64,000 nucleotides of DNA from Pseudomonas muyukensis (GCF_019139535.1 NZ_CP077073.1:3004501-3068500); one strand, 5' to 3'. Positions 9,986 to 20,096 are shown, counted from the first letter of the stretch. Numbers and translations are program-made. The notes: generated by a model from the letters alone, not told the origin.

Positions 9986-10129
9986 TCAGGAAAGCGTCGC
10001 TAGGCGCGAAGCGGACCAGGACTTGTAGCCTTTGAGGCTCATCATTTGAAGGCAGCAATCCAGCTCGGCGTAGGAAATGCCTTCACCCTTACGCTGTAGG
10101 CCCCAAACCTCGGGGAGAACGGCTTCCAT
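9986..10129 (-). CDS. Possible small protein upstream of the Mor-like gene
   Basis: A 47-aa frame on the minus strand begins with MEAVLPEVWGLQRKGEGIS and ends at 9986, 79 bp before the Mor-like start. Its composition looks protein-like (E, L, W, Y, K spread through a helix-like sequence). An in-frame TAA lies 7 codons upstream of the ATG and there is no clear Shine-Dalgarno sequence. It could be the remnant of a longer phage gene next to mor. No function is assigned. Confidence 0.3.
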   Translation of the reverse strand: MEAVLPEVWGLQRKGEGISYAELDCCLQMMSLKGYKSWSASRLATLS

Positions 10130-10301
10130 GATGGCATTTGGGGTGCTTTACCCAACGCGGATGCAGGGGAAAGCCTCCCAAGGGCGTTGGGTGTGAAAGC
10201 TCGAGAGAAAGGCAGGAAATTCAGCATAGGAAAAAGCAGCGAGGTATCATGGCGCCGGCTCCCTGGGAGCCCCATGTCCCTGATGTCGCAAGGAACCTCC
10301 G

Positions 10302-10490
10302 ATGACACACGTGCAGCGCCTGAAATATTCGATCCTGATCATCCTGGTGGTGCTGGGCATCATGCTCGGCCTAAGTTATCTGCAAAAGCAGGGGACCATC
10401 AGCGAGCAGACATTCCAGTACATCGCCATCGCCATCGCGGTGGTCGTGGTGGTGATCAACGGGATCCTGCGGCGCAAGGTCAAGCCTTGA
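10302..10490 (+). CDS. Small two-helix membrane protein
   Basis: The product has 62 aa with two predicted membrane helices: one at about residues 9-26 (YSILIILVVLGIMLGLSY) and one at about 39-55 (YIAIAIAVVVVVINGIL). It ends with a basic tail RRKVKP. AAGGAA precedes ATG 10302 by 7 nt. I do not recognise a function. It is convergent with the Fur-like gene. Confidence 0.7.
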   Translation: MTHVQRLKYSILIILVVLGIMLGLSYLQKQGTISEQTFQYIAIAIAVVVVVINGILRRKVKP

Positions 10491-10525
10491 CGGGGCGGGC
10501 CGGCCTTTGCCTGCCGGCCATGCGC

Positions 10526-10888
10526 TCAGCGTGCGCTGTGCTGTTCGAGCACGGCGCGGGCCTCGGGGTTGAGGCTGTAGCATTTGTCGTGGCCAAGGCT
10601 GATCACGCCTTCGCTGCATAGGCGCTTGAGCACTTCGCGCACGCTCAGGAACGACAGCGGAATGTCCAGTTGCTCGAGTTGCGCGTGGACGCCGCGCACG
10701 CCAATGCTGCGGCCGTTGCGGTCGGCGGCGTGCAAGGCGTCGATGACCTTGAGGCGAATCAGGCTGGTGCGCAGGCCATAGCTGCGCAGCAGTTCGCGAA
10801 TCTGCTCGTTGGCCAGGCGTTCTTCCGGCGCGACCGGCGGCTGGCCCGGGCTGGGGGCGACCGCCAGCGCGCGTTGCGGGTTGTACAT
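10526..10888 (-). CDS. Fur-like winged-helix regulator, short form
   Basis: The 120-aa product contains a winged-helix domain like the DNA-binding half of the Fur/Zur family: LRSYGLRTSLIRLKVIDAL, then SVREVLKRLCSEGVI. The C-terminal metal-binding and dimerisation half of true Fur proteins (HHD..C..C motifs) is absent, so metal sensing is doubtful. AAGGAG precedes ATG 10888. A longer frame from 10960 lacks this signal. It is divergent from pvdQ with about 200 bp between, so it could act on that promoter. This is inference from position only. Confidence 0.65.
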   Translation of the reverse strand: MYNPQRALAVAPSPGQPPVAPEERLANEQIRELLRSYGLRTSLIRLKVIDALHAADRNGRSIGVRGVHAQLEQLDIPLSFLSVREVLKRLCSEGVISLGHDKCYSLNPEARAVLEQHSAR

Positions 10889-11087
10889 GTGAATGCTCCT
10901 TTTCGTGGACTGTCCCGAAATCGTGTGTGCCTCACTTATAAAGACGAACGAGATCGACAAAACTGCAACTCCTCGGTAAAAAAATCCGACAACCTCTGTA
11001 GAAAACGTTGCGGCACGCCGTTAACCGTAAAATTTTCATGTGGCTGCTCGTCTGTTCGGGATAACCCGAGTTGCATGAGGAATGCCC

Positions 11088-13394
11088 GTGACTGCCCGTC
11101 CCCTGTTCCACCTTGGCCTTGCCGTCGCGCTGACGGGGGCCTGCCTGGTCGCCCAGGCCCGCGAAGCGGTGGGCGATGCCTCCGCGCAAATCCGCCGGAC
11201 CAGCTTTGGCGTGCCACATATCCTGGCCAAGGATGAGCGCGGCCTGGGCTACGGCATCGGTTATGCCTATGCCCAGGACAACCTGTGCCTGCTGGCGGGC
11301 GAGGTGCTGACGGTCAATGGCGAGCGCTCGCGCTACTTCGGTGCCGAAGGCAAGACCGTCGAGCAGCGGGCAAACCTGGCCAGCGATGTGTTCTTTACCT
11401 GGCTCAACGCCCCCGCGGCCATCGATGGTTTTTTGCAGGCGCAACCGGTGGCGGTGCGTGACCTGCTGGAAGGTTACGCCAGCGGCTACAACCGTGCCCT
11501 GGCTGAGCGTCGCAGCCAAGGGCTGCCGGCTGAATGCGGGGCGGGCGATTGGCTGCGTCCGATCACCAGTCGCGACCTGGTCAAGTTGACCCGCCGGCTG
11601 CTGGCCGAGGGTGGGGTAGGGCAGTTCGCCGAAGCGCTGGTGGCCGCGACCCCACCGAAACTGGCCGCGCAGCGCCCGCCGGTCGACTACAGCGTGGCGC
11701 TGGCGCGCCAGGCAAGCTTTGCCGCGGAGCGCGGCAGCAATGCGGTTGCCGTGGGCGCGGAACGTTCGGCCAACGGCCGCGGCCTGCTGCTGGCCAATCC
11801 ACATTTCCCCTGGGTCGGCGGCCTGCGTTTCTACCAGATGCAACTGACCATCCCTGGCCAGCTGGACGTGATGGGTGCGGCCCTGCCGGGCCTGCCGGTG
11901 GTGAATATCGGCTTCAACCGTCACCTGGCCTGGACTCACACCGTCGATACCTCCAAGCACTTCACCCTGTATCGCCTAGAGCTGGACCCGAAGGACGCCA
12001 CCCGCTACCTGTTGGACGGCCAGTCGCTGCCGCTGGAGCGCCAGACCCTGAGTGTCACGGTCAAGGCCAAGGATGGCAGCCTGAGCCAGGTGGAGCGTCC
12101 GGTCTATGTCTCGAAGTTCGGCCCCGTGGTGCAGTGGCCGGGCCGCCTGGACTGGGACACCCACGCGGCCTACAGCCTGCGCGACGCCAACCTGGACAAT
12201 ACCCGGGTGTTGCAGCAGTGGTACCGGATCAACCGTGCCGACAGCCTGGCGGCATTGACCGACTCGGTGGCGCAACTGCAAGGCATCCCATGGGTCAACA
12301 CCCTGGCGGTGGACGAGGCGGGTCAGGCGCTGTACCTGAACCAGTCGGTGGTGCCCTATGTCGACCAGGCGCTGCTCGAACAATGCAGCAATCCCAAGGC
12401 CGCGGGCCCGCTGGTGGTGCTCGACGGCTCACGCAGTGCCTGCCAGTGGAAGGTCGATGCGCAGGCGGCCCAGCCGGGGATCTTCCCCGCGCACCTGCAG
12501 CCGAGCCTGGCGCGTCGCGACTTCGTGCAGCATGCCAACGACTCGGCGTGGATGGCCAACCCGGCGCAGCCACTCACCGGTTTCTCGCCGCTGGTCAGTC
12601 GCGCCGACCAGCCCCTGGGCATGCGCAGCCGTTTCGCCCTGCAGCGTCTGCAAGGCAAGGGCAAGCTGGGTGTCGAAGAGTTGCGGCGCATGGTGTTCGA
12701 TGACGAGGTCTACCAGGCCAGCCTGCTCAAACCCGACCTGCTGCAGTGGTGCCAGGGCGTCGAGGCCGATCTTGAGGCGGTGTGCGACAGCCTGCAGGCC
12801 TGGGATGGCAAGGCCGACCTGGACAGCGGCGTGGGCCTGCTCCACTTCATGAACATTTTCGCGGCATTGTCGGAGCATCCCGAGACCTGGCGGGTGCCGT
12901 TCGATCCGGCCGATCCGCTGCATACCCCGCGCGGCTTGGCGGTGGAGCAGGCGGCGGTCGGCAAGCTGCTGCGCGAGGCCGCCCTGGCGTCCCAGGCGCA
13001 GCTCGCCAAGGCCGGTATCGCCGCCGACCAGCGCTGGGGGCAGATCCAGCAGGCCGCCGATGGTACGCCGGTGCCGGGCGGTCCGCAGGCGCTGGGCGTG
13101 TACAACGCGATGGTCAGCGTGCCGGTGGGGCCGGGCAAGCGCCTGGTGGTCAGTGGTTCGAGCTATCTGCAGGTGGTCAGCTTCACCGAGCAGGGGCCGC
13201 AGGCCCAGGGTTTGCTGGCATTCTCGCTGTCGAGCGAACAGGCTTCGGCACATGCCGCCGACCAGACGCGGGCCTTCGCGGCCAAGCAACTGGCGCCGAT
13301 TCCGTTCACCGAGGCGCAGATCAAGGCTGATCCGCAGTATCGGCAGTATGTGATCAGCGAGCGGGACAAGGGGCAGGTGGTCACCACCCAGTAA
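11088..13394 (+). CDS. pvdQ: PvdQ-type acyl-homoserine lactone / pyoverdine acylase
   Basis: This is an N-terminal nucleophile hydrolase of about 768 aa. Such enzymes remove the fatty acyl tail from pyoverdine precursors in the periplasm and hydrolyse long-chain acyl-homoserine lactones. After a signal peptide, the alpha chain runs to the autocleavage site AAERG/SNAVAVG, where Ser (about residue 217 from this start) becomes the nucleophile. NPHFPWVGGLRFYQMQLTIPG and NDSAWMANPAQP match P. aeruginosa PvdQ closely. GAGGA sits 6 nt before GTG 11088, so I prefer it to ATG 11082, which lies 1 nt from that signal. The gene stands alone, divergent from a Fur-like gene. Confidence 0.88.
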   Translation: MTARPLFHLGLAVALTGACLVAQAREAVGDASAQIRRTSFGVPHILAKDERGLGYGIGYAYAQDNLCLLAGEVLTVNGERSRYFGAEGKTVEQRANLASDVFFTWLNAPAAIDGFLQAQPVAVRDLLEGYASGYNRALAERRSQGLPAECGAGDWLRPITSRDLVKLTRRLLAEGGVGQFAEALVAATPPKLAAQRPPVDYSVALARQASFAAERGSNAVAVGAERSANGRGLLLANPHFPWVGGLRFYQMQLTIPGQLDVMGAALPGLPVVNIGFNRHLAWTHTVDTSKHFTLYRLELDPKDATRYLLDGQSLPLERQTLSVTVKAKDGSLSQVERPVYVSKFGPVVQWPGRLDWDTHAAYSLRDANLDNTRVLQQWYRINRADSLAALTDSVAQLQGIPWVNTLAVDEAGQALYLNQSVVPYVDQALLEQCSNPKAAGPLVVLDGSRSACQWKVDAQAAQPGIFPAHLQPSLARRDFVQHANDSAWMANPAQPLTGFSPLVSRADQPLGMRSRFALQRLQGKGKLGVEELRRMVFDDEVYQASLLKPDLLQWCQGVEADLEAVCDSLQAWDGKADLDSGVGLLHFMNIFAALSEHPETWRVPFDPADPLHTPRGLAVEQAAVGKLLREAALASQAQLAKAGIAADQRWGQIQQAADGTPVPGGPQALGVYNAMVSVPVGPGKRLVVSGSSYLQVVSFTEQGPQAQGLLAFSLSSEQASAHAADQTRAFAAKQLAPIPFTEAQIKADPQYRQYVISERDKGQVVTTQ

Positions 13395-13406
13395 GGGGCG
13401 GCGCGT

Positions 13407-13522
13407 TGTAGGAGCGGCCTTGTGTCGCGAAAGGGGCGCGCAGCGGCCCCAGGTTTCAGCGTTTATGCAGTAATCGCCGGGGCCGCTGCGCGGCCCTTTC
13501 GCGACACGAGGCCGCTCCTACA
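13407..13522. repeat. REPIN: paired inverted REP elements
   Basis: Two near-identical arms of about 25 bp face each other around a 60-bp centre. The left arm begins TGTAGGAGCGGCC and the right arm ends GGCCGCTCCTACA. The inner GCGCAGCGGCCCC and GGGGCCGCTGCGC also pair, so the whole unit folds into one long hairpin. It lies between the convergent ends of pvdQ and lpxH, a usual place for Pseudomonas REPINs. A sister copy is at 23830. Confidence 0.85.
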
Positions 13523-13534
13523 GGGGGCTGGCGT

Positions 13535-14257
13535 TCAGGCGAACTCGAACGGGGCCAGCTGGAAGCCCTGTTCATCCACCTGCAGCGCCCAGCCGCGGCG
13601 ATCCCAGTCACCCAGCACGATACGCCGCGCCGGCTGGCCATCGACCACCAGCTTGTGCAGCGCCGGGCGGTGGGTATGGCCATGCACCAGGGTGCGCACA
13701 CCGTGCGCCGCCATCACCTTCGGCACTTCCTCCGGGGTGACATCGACGATTTCGGTGTTCTTCATCCGCGTCTGTGATTGGCTCTCGCTGCGCAGCTTGC
13801 GCGCCAGCTTTTGCCGCGTGGACAGCGGCAGGTGCCGCAGGATCCACAGGCTCAGCGGGTTGCGCAGGTAGCGACGCAGCTTCATGTAGCCGACATCGCG
13901 GGTGCACAGGGTGTCGCCATGCATCAGCAGCACCGGCTCGCCGCCCAGCTCGACCACGCAAGGGTCGTCCAGCAGGGTGCAGCCGGCCGCTTCGCAGAAC
14001 GCCTGGCCGATGAGAAAGTCGCGGTTGCCATGCATCAGGTAGACCGCCGTGCCGCTGTCGGCCAGCCGGCGCAGGGCCTGGCAGATCGACTGCTGGAACG
14101 GGGTCATGGCATCGTCGCCGATCCAGGCCTCGAAGAAGTCGCCGAGGATGTACAGCGCCTTGGCATGCCGCGCACGGCCTTCGAGCAGATCAACAAACGC
14201 CCGGGTAATATCCGGGCGTTCTTCTTGCAGGTGCAGATCGGAGATCAGCAGGATCAC
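13535..14257 (-). CDS. lpxH: UDP-2,3-diacylglucosamine diphosphatase
   Basis: This 240-aa calcineurin-like metallophosphoesterase catalyses the LpxH step of lipid A synthesis, splitting UDP-2,3-diacylglucosamine into lipid X and UMP at the inner membrane. Metal-ligand motifs are visible in order: SDLHL near residue 6, [12 protein letters not shown] near 38, HGNRDFL near 77, MHGDTLCT near 112 and VHGHTHRP near 193. The length matches E. coli LpxH (240 aa). It starts with ATG overlapping the ppiB stop by 4 nt (ATGA), so the two are likely co-transcribed and coupled. Confidence 0.95.
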   Translation of the reverse strand: MILLISDLHLQEERPDITRAFVDLLEGRARHAKALYILGDFFEAWIGDDAMTPFQQSICQALRRLADSGTAVYLMHGNRDFLIGQAFCEAAGCTLLDDPCVVELGGEPVLLMHGDTLCTRDVGYMKLRRYLRNPLSLWILRHLPLSTRQKLARKLRSESQSQTRMKNTEIVDVTPEEVPKVMAAHGVRTLVHGHTHRPALHKLVVDGQPARRIVLGDWDRRGWALQVDEQGFQLAPFEFA

Positions 14258-14754
14258 TCAATGATCTCGGCTTTCTCGATGACCACGTCGTCTTTCGGTA
14301 CGTCCTGGTGACCAGCCTTGGAGCCGGTGGCGACTTTCTCGATGGCGTCGACCACGTCCTTGCCTTCGATCACTTCACCGAATACCGCGTAGCCCCAACC
14401 CTGCACGTTCTTGCCGCTGTGGTTGAGGAAACCGTTGTCGGAGGCGTTGATGAAGAACTGCGCCGAGGCCGAGTGCGGCTCCATGGTACGGGCCATGGCG
14501 ATGGTGTACTTGTCGTTCTTCAGGCCGTTGTCGGCTTCGTTCTGGATGCTGGCGCGGGTCTTCTTCTGGCTCATGTTTGCGTCGAAACCGCCGCCCTGGA
14601 TCATGAAGCCCTTGATCACGCGGTGGAACACGGTGCCATCGTAGTGGCCTTCCTTGACGTACTGAACGAAGTTCTCGGTAGTCAGCGGGGCTTTTTCGGC
14701 ATCCAGTTGCAGGACGATATCGCCGTGGTTGGTGCTCAGTTTGACTTTGGACAT
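14254..14754 (-). CDS. ppiB: Peptidyl-prolyl cis-trans isomerase B (cytoplasmic cyclophilin)
   Basis: A 166-aa cyclophilin with no signal peptide, so a cytoplasmic prolyl isomerase that helps folding. Active-site sequences are visible: [15 protein letters not shown] around residues 43-57, with the catalytic Arg in FHRV, and [17 protein letters not shown] around 97-113. The C-terminal [14 protein letters not shown] is also typical. It is divergent from glnS and overlaps lpxH by 4 nt. Confidence 0.95.
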   Translation of the reverse strand: MSKVKLSTNHGDIVLQLDAEKAPLTTENFVQYVKEGHYDGTVFHRVIKGFMIQGGGFDANMSQKKTRASIQNEADNGLKNDKYTIAMARTMEPHSASAQFFINASDNGFLNHSGKNVQGWGYAVFGEVIEGKDVVDAIEKVATGSKAGHQDVPKDDVVIEKAEIIE

Positions 14755-15001
14755 GCTGAAATTCGCTCTTTCAAGGCATACGGGAAATAGGGTGCGCGCT
14801 GCGCTCGGTTAACCTGACGCAGCATCAGGTGACCGCGACACACGCCACTGGGTGGTGATTCTGCCGGATTGTAGACCGTTGCGGCGACAAAACGCGCCAC
14901 TTTGTCAGTGCTCCGGCTGTCAGCAGCTTGACTGCTTCGGCTATGATAGGCGCTTTGATTCAATCGGCCTACCCGGCCGGCTACCTGCATTCAAGGACAC
15001 T

Positions 15002-16705
15002 ATGAGCAAGCCCACTGCCGACAACGCGCCAAACGCCGCTGCCAAAGGCGCCCCCGCCGTCCCTGTGAACTTCCTGCGGCCGATCGTCCAGGCCGACCTG
15101 GACGCGGGCAAGCACCAGAGCATCGTCACCCGTTTCCCGCCGGAGCCCAACGGCTACCTGCACATTGGTCATGCCAAGTCGATCTGCGTCAACTTCGGCC
15201 TGGCCAAGGAATTCGGCGGTGCCTGCCACCTGCGTTTCGACGACACCAACCCGGCCAAGGAAGACCAGGAGTACATCGACTCCATCCAGCGTGACGTCAA
15301 GTGGCTGGGCTTCGAGTGGGCGGGCCCGGTGCGCTATGCCTCGGACTACTTCGAGCAGTTGCACGACTGGGCGGTGGAACTGATCAAGTCGGGCAATGCC
15401 TATGTCTGCGACCTGACCCCCGAGCAGGCCAAGGAATACCGCGGCAGCCTGACCGAGCCGGGCAAGAACAGCCCGTTCCGCGAGCGCAGCGTCGAGGACA
15501 ACCTCGACCTGTTCGCGCGCATGAAGGCCGGCGAGTTCAAGGATGGCGAGCGGGTGCTGCGGGCCAAGATCGACATGGCGTCGCCGAACATGAACCTGCG
15601 CGACCCGATCCTGTACCGGATCCGCCATGCCCACCACCACCAGACCGGTGACAAGTGGTGCATCTACCCCAACTACGACTTCACCCACGGCCAGTCGGAC
15701 GCCATCGAAGGCATCACCCATTCGATCTGCACCCTGGAGTTCGAAAGCCACCGCCCGCTGTACGACTGGTTCCTCGACAAGCTGCCGGTGCCGGCGCACC
15801 CGCGCCAGTACGAGTTCAGCCGCCTGAACCTGAACTACACCATCACCTCCAAGCGCAAGCTCAAGCAGCTGGTGGACGAAGGCCACGTCGAGGCCTGGGA
15901 CGACCCGCGCATGTCGACCCTGTCGGGCTACCGCCGTCGCGGCTACACCCCGGCCTCGATCCGCAACTTCTGCGAGATGATCGGCACCAACCGTTCCGAC
16001 GGCGTGGTCGACATGTCGATGCTCGAGTTCAGCATCCGCGACGACCTCGACCGTACCGCGCCACGCGCGATGTGCGTGCTGCGCCCGCTGAAGGTGGTCA
16101 TCACCAACTATCCAGAGGGCCAGGTCGAGCAGCTCGAACTGCCGCGCCACCCGAAAGAGGACATGGGCGTGCGCGTGCTGCCATTCGCCCGCGAGCTGTA
16201 CATCGACCGTGACGACTTCATGGAAGAGCCGCCAAAAGGCTATAAACGCCTGGAACCGGCCGGTGAAGTGCGCCTGCGCGGCAGCTACGTGATCCGCGCC
16301 GACGAGGCGATCAAGGATGCCGACGGCAACATCGTCGAGCTGCGCTGCTCGTACGACCCGGACACCCTGGGCAAGAACCCCGAGGGCCGCAAGGTCAAGG
16401 GCGTGATCCACTGGGTGCCGGCCGCTGGCAGCGTCGAGTGCGAGGTGCGCCTGTACGACCGCCTGTTCCGCTCTGCCAACCCGGAGAAGACCGAGGACGG
16501 CGGCAGCTTCCTCGACAACATCAACCCGGATTCGCTGCAGGTGCTCAGCGGTTGCCGCGCCGAGCCTTCGCTGGCCCAGGCCCAGGCCGAGGACCGCTTC
16601 CAGTTCGAGCGCGAAGGCTATTTCTGCGTCGACCTGAAAGACAGCCAGCCGGGTCGCCCGGTGTTCAACCGCACCGTCACCCTGCGTGACTCCTGGGGCA
16701 GCTGA
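15002..16705 (+). CDS. glnS: Glutaminyl-tRNA synthetase
   Basis: A 567-aa class I aminoacyl-tRNA synthetase charging tRNA-Gln. The HIGH signature is at residues 54-57 in [15 protein letters not shown]. The KMSKS counterpart is ITSKRKL, the usual GlnRS variant. The C-terminal anticodon-binding beta-barrels are complete. AAGGA precedes ATG 15002; a longer frame from 14852 runs through the promoter region and was rejected. A TATGAT hexamer at 14942-14947 may be the -10 box, with a poor -35. cysS follows after 9 bp, suggesting one transcript. Confidence 0.96.
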   Translation: MSKPTADNAPNAAAKGAPAVPVNFLRPIVQADLDAGKHQSIVTRFPPEPNGYLHIGHAKSICVNFGLAKEFGGACHLRFDDTNPAKEDQEYIDSIQRDVKWLGFEWAGPVRYASDYFEQLHDWAVELIKSGNAYVCDLTPEQAKEYRGSLTEPGKNSPFRERSVEDNLDLFARMKAGEFKDGERVLRAKIDMASPNMNLRDPILYRIRHAHHHQTGDKWCIYPNYDFTHGQSDAIEGITHSICTLEFESHRPLYDWFLDKLPVPAHPRQYEFSRLNLNYTITSKRKLKQLVDEGHVEAWDDPRMSTLSGYRRRGYTPASIRNFCEMIGTNRSDGVVDMSMLEFSIRDDLDRTAPRAMCVLRPLKVVITNYPEGQVEQLELPRHPKEDMGVRVLPFARELYIDRDDFMEEPPKGYKRLEPAGEVRLRGSYVIRADEAIKDADGNIVELRCSYDPDTLGKNPEGRKVKGVIHWVPAAGSVECEVRLYDRLFRSANPEKTEDGGSFLDNINPDSLQVLSGCRAEPSLAQAQAEDRFQFEREGYFCVDLKDSQPGRPVFNRTVTLRDSWGS

Positions 16706-16714
16706 GGAAACGCC

Positions 16715-18097
16715 GTGCTTTCGATCTACAACACGCTGAGCAAGACCAAGGAAGCCTTCAAGCCGCTCGATGGCAACAAGGTGCGCATGTATGTGTGCGG
16801 CATGACCGTGTACGACTACTGCCACCTTGGCCACGGCCGCAGCATGGTGGCCTTCGACCTGGTCACCCGCTGGCTGCGCAAGAGCGGCTATGCGCTCACC
16901 TACGTGCGCAACATCACCGACATCGACGATAAGATCATCAACCGGGCCAATGAGAACGGCGAGTCGTTCGACGCGCTGACCGCCCGCATGATCGATGCGA
17001 TGCACGAGGACGAGCGGCGCCTGAACATCCTGCCGCCGGACCAGGAGCCGCGTGCCACCGACCACATCGCCGGCATGCATGCGATGATCCAGACCCTGAT
17101 CGACAAGGGCTACGCCTACGCCCCGGGCAATGGCGACGTGTACTACCGGGTCGGCAAGTTCGCCGGCTACGGCAAGCTGTCGCGCAAGAAGATCGAAGAC
17201 TTGCGCATCGGTGCCCGCATCGAGGTCGACGAGGCCAAGCAGGATCCGCTGGACTTCGTGCTGTGGAAGGGCGTCAAGCCGGGCGAGCCATACTGGGATT
17301 CGCCGTGGGGGCCGGGCCGTCCGGGCTGGCATATCGAGTGCTCGGTGATGTCCACCTGCTGCCTGGGCGAGAGCTTCGACATCCATGGTGGCGGCAGCGA
17401 CCTGGAGTTCCCGCACCACGAGAACGAGATCGCCCAGAGCGAGGCCGCTACCGGCAAGCCATACGCCAACGCCTGGATGCACTGCGGCATGATTCGCATC
17501 AATGGCGAGAAGATGTCCAAGTCGTTGAACAACTTCTTCACCATCCGCGACGTGCTCGACAAGTACCACCCGGAGGTGGTGCGCTACCTGCTGGTGGCCA
17601 GCCACTACCGCAGCGCGATCAACTATTCCGAGGACAGCCTGCGTGACGCCAAGGGCGCGCTGGAGCGCTTCTATCACGCCCTGCGTGGCCTGCCGCGGGT
17701 AGCGGCGAAGGGCGGCGAGGCGTTCGTCGAGCGCTTTACCGTGGCGATGAACGACGACTTCGGAACCCCGGAAGCCTGCGCTGTGCTGTTCGACCTGGTG
17801 CGCGAGATCAACCGCTTGCGCGACAGTGATCCCGAAGTCGCCGCGGGCCTGGCGGGCCGCCTGCGCGAGCTGGGTGATGTGCTGGGTGTGCTGCAGCTGG
17901 AGGCCGATGACTTCCTGCGCGCCGGTGCCGAGGGCAAGGTCGATGCCGCCGAAGTGGAGGCGTTGATCCAGGCGCGTCTGCAGGCGCGCAGCGACAAGAA
18001 CTGGGCCGAGTCCGACCGCATTCGTGACCAGCTGACCGCCATGGGCGTGGTGCTGGAAGACAGCAAGGGTGCCACCACCTGGCGCCTGGCTGACTGA
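16715..18097 (+). CDS. cysS: Cysteinyl-tRNA synthetase
   Basis: This 460-aa class I synthetase charges tRNA-Cys. Visible signatures are the zinc ligand Cys28 in [10 protein letters not shown], the HIGH variant HLGH that follows, the zinc-binding WHIECSVMS and [15 protein letters not shown], and KMSKS in [10 protein letters not shown]. The length matches E. coli CysS (461 aa). It starts at GTG 16715 with GAGGA 6 nt upstream, directly behind glnS. A tandem REPIN array begins just past its stop. Confidence 0.96.
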   Translation: MLSIYNTLSKTKEAFKPLDGNKVRMYVCGMTVYDYCHLGHGRSMVAFDLVTRWLRKSGYALTYVRNITDIDDKIINRANENGESFDALTARMIDAMHEDERRLNILPPDQEPRATDHIAGMHAMIQTLIDKGYAYAPGNGDVYYRVGKFAGYGKLSRKKIEDLRIGARIEVDEAKQDPLDFVLWKGVKPGEPYWDSPWGPGRPGWHIECSVMSTCCLGESFDIHGGGSDLEFPHHENEIAQSEAATGKPYANAWMHCGMIRINGEKMSKSLNNFFTIRDVLDKYHPEVVRYLLVASHYRSAINYSEDSLRDAKGALERFYHALRGLPRVAAKGGEAFVERFTVAMNDDFGTPEACAVLFDLVREINRLRDSDPEVAAGLAGRLRELGDVLGVLQLEADDFLRAGAEGKVDAAEVEALIQARLQARSDKNWAESDRIRDQLTAMGVVLEDSKGATTWRLAD

Positions 18098-18139
18098 TCG
18101 GCGCCCGGTTTGCCAGCCAGTTGGCGGTGCGCTCAACTG

Positions 18140-18703
18140 CGTCGCCTGGTTCGCCAGCAAGCTGGCGCCTACGGGTATTGCAGGCCGTAATCGGCGTAGG
18201 AGCCTTGCCGGCGAACACCGGCATGGCCGGTGCCATCCACCGCGGCGCCTGGTTCGCCAGCAAGGCTGGCTCCTACGGGCGGGCAGGTCGCGGGCGGCGT
18301 AGGAGCCGGCTTTGCCGGCGAACACCGGCAAAGCCGGTGCCATCCACCGTGGCGCCTGGTTCGCCAGCAAGCTGGCTCCTACGGATGTTGCAGGCCGTAA
18401 TCGGCGTAGGAGCCGGCCTTGCCGGCGAACACCGGCGCAGCCGGTGCCAGCCACCGCGCCGCCTGTTTCGCCAGCAAGCTGGCGCCTACGGGTATTGCAG
18501 GGCATAACCGGTGTAGGAGCCGGCCTTGCCGGCGAACACCGGCGCAGCCGGTGCCAGCCACCGCGTCGCCTGTTTCGCCAGCAAGCTGGCGCCTACGGGT
18601 ATTGCAGGGCATAACCGGTGTAGGAGCCGGCTTGCCGGCGAACACCGGCGCAGCAGGTGCCAGCCACCGCGTCGCCTGGTTCGCCAGCAGCTGGCTCCTA
18701 CGG
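18140..18703. repeat. Tandem array of about 107-bp REPIN units
   Basis: The core TCGCCAGCA(A)GCTGG recurs at 18151, 18254, 18361, 18468, 18575 and 18681, giving spacings of 103, 107, 107, 107 and 106 bp. Each unit also carries the inverse REP (GTAGGAGCCGGC, then TTGCCGGCGAACACCGGC). The array is therefore alternating inverted REPs, or five REPINs plus a closing half. The units at 18468 and 18575 are nearly identical; the first two differ most. A degenerate half-copy is at about 18108-18125. It fills the space between the cysS stop and the convergent sensor-kinase stop. No open frame here looks like a gene. Confidence 0.9.
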
Positions 18704-18713
18704 GATCTGCGGT

Positions 18714-20096
18714 TCAGACCGCCTTGGTGCAGTGCAGCACCAGCCTTGCCCCACCCAATTCGCTGGCCCCCACCTCCAATCCATAGCCATGCAGGTCGAC
18801 GATCGCCGCAACGATCGACAACCCCAGCCCGAACCCGGCATGACGGTGGCCTTCCTCGCTGCGGTAGAAGCGCTTGAGCACCGCCTCGCGCTCATCCGCC
18901 GGAATCCCCGGGCCGCTGTCCTCGACCGAAATCTGCACGCCCTGGGGGTTTTCCAGCGCCTCGATGCGCACCTGCCCGCCTTCGGGGGTGAACTTGATCG
19001 CGTTACCCACCAGGTTGGCCAATGCCTCGAACAGCAACTCACGGTCACCATGCAGCGCCGGCAACTGCGCGGGCTGATTCAGTTGCAAACGGATGCCTCC
19101 GTCCTCGGCCAGCGGCAGGTAGAAGTCGTGCAACTCCAGCAGCAGCCCCTGCGGGTCGAGCCGGACGAAGCCGGCGCGTCGCTGCCGGTCTTCAAGCTCG
19201 CTGATGCGCAATAACCCGCGAAAACGCGCCATCAGCGTGTCGGTCTCGCCAATCGCCTGATCCAGCGCCTCGCCTTCGGCGGAGCCGGCCGGGCTCTGCT
19301 GGCGAATGCGGTACAGCTGGGCGCGCAGCCGGGTCAAGGGCGTGCGCAGGTCGTGGGCGATGTTGTCGCACACCCCCTTGACCTCGTGCATCAGCCGCTC
19401 GATGCGGTCGAGCATGGTGTTGACGATGGCCGCCAGCATGTCCAGCTCGTCGCGGCGGGCCGACAGCGGCAGGCGGTGGGTGAGGTCGCCGGCGACGATC
19501 AGGTCGGCTTGGTCCTGGATGGCACGGATGCGCTTGAGTGGTCGGCGGCGCAACAGGTACCAACCGGCAAAACCGGGGATCAGGGTCAGCGAGATACCCC
19601 AGAGCAGCGCATGCAGGATGATCCGGGTCACCACGAACAACGAGCCGTTGTCGCGTACCAGCACCAGCCAGCGGCCGTCCTGGACCTTGATCGCCACCGC
19701 GTCGCAGCTGTCGCGGGGCAGATGCGGGTCGTCGGCGTCCAGGCAACGCTTGAGTTCATGGACCTTGCCATCGAGCCCTAGCTCCGCGGGGATGTTGCGG
19801 ATGCGCCCGCCAATGGGGTTGAGCTGGCGATCGAACAGGCCGTAGGCATCGAAGCTGCGTTCTTCGAAGGCCTGGCTGGCGATCAGCGCATCGTCCAGCT
19901 GCTTGCCGCTCATGTGGGCGAACAGGTGCTGGCGTTGCAGCATGGAGTGGCGGGTGAGCTTGTTCAGGTAGCTGGTGACCTCGAAGTACAGCACCCCCAT
20001 GAGGATGCTGCTCCAGGCCACGAACAGGAAACTGTACAACGCCAGCAGGCGGCTGGTGGAGGAGCTCCAGCCTTTAGACGGGTTCGGCAATGGCAT
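18714..20096 (-). CDS. Two-component sensor histidine kinase
   Basis: A 460-aa membrane kinase. One membrane helix lies at about residues 15-40 and a second at about 155-180 (LLWGISLTLIPGFAGWYLL), flanking a periplasmic sensor domain of about 115 residues. HAMP follows, then the phosphoacceptor motif NIAHDLRTPLTRLR, then the ATPase N box LVGNAIKFTPEGG, the G1 box DSGPGIP and the G2 box FGLGLSIV. Its start overlaps the response-regulator stop by 23 bp. It belongs to the EnvZ/QseC-like class. The signal is unknown. Confidence 0.9.
   Translation of the reverse strand: MPLPNPSKGWSSSTSRLLALYSFLFVAWSSILMGVLYFEVTSYLNKLTRHSMLQRQHLFAHMSGKQLDDALIASQAFEERSFDAYGLFDRQLNPIGGRIRNIPAELGLDGKVHELKRCLDADDPHLPRDSCDAVAIKVQDGRWLVLVRDNGSLFVVTRIILHALLWGISLTLIPGFAGWYLLRRRPLKRIRAIQDQADLIVAGDLTHRLPLSARRDELDMLAAIVNTMLDRIERLMHEVKGVCDNIAHDLRTPLTRLRAQLYRIRQQSPAGSAEGEALDQAIGETDTLMARFRGLLRISELEDRQRRAGFVRLDPQGLLLELHDFYLPLAEDGGIRLQLNQPAQLPALHGDRELLFEALANLVGNAIKFTPEGGQVRIEALENPQGVQISVEDSGPGIPADEREAVLKRFYRSEEGHRHAGFGLGLSIVAAIVDLHGYGLEVGASELGGARLVLHCTKAV

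Noticed and set aside
10042..10308. 88-codon minus-strand frame upstream of the Mor-like gene
   Set aside because: It is not protein-like, and it overlaps both the start of the small membrane protein and the better 47-codon frame.
14981..18505. 1174-codon open frame on the minus strand across glnS and cysS
   Set aside because: It is antisense to two clear synthetase genes. Long antisense frames are common in high-GC codon use, and it has no family motif or ribosome-binding site.
18140..18703. CRISPR-like look of the regular repeat array
   Set aside because: The units are palindromic REPINs of about 107 bp with no unique spacers and no cas genes.
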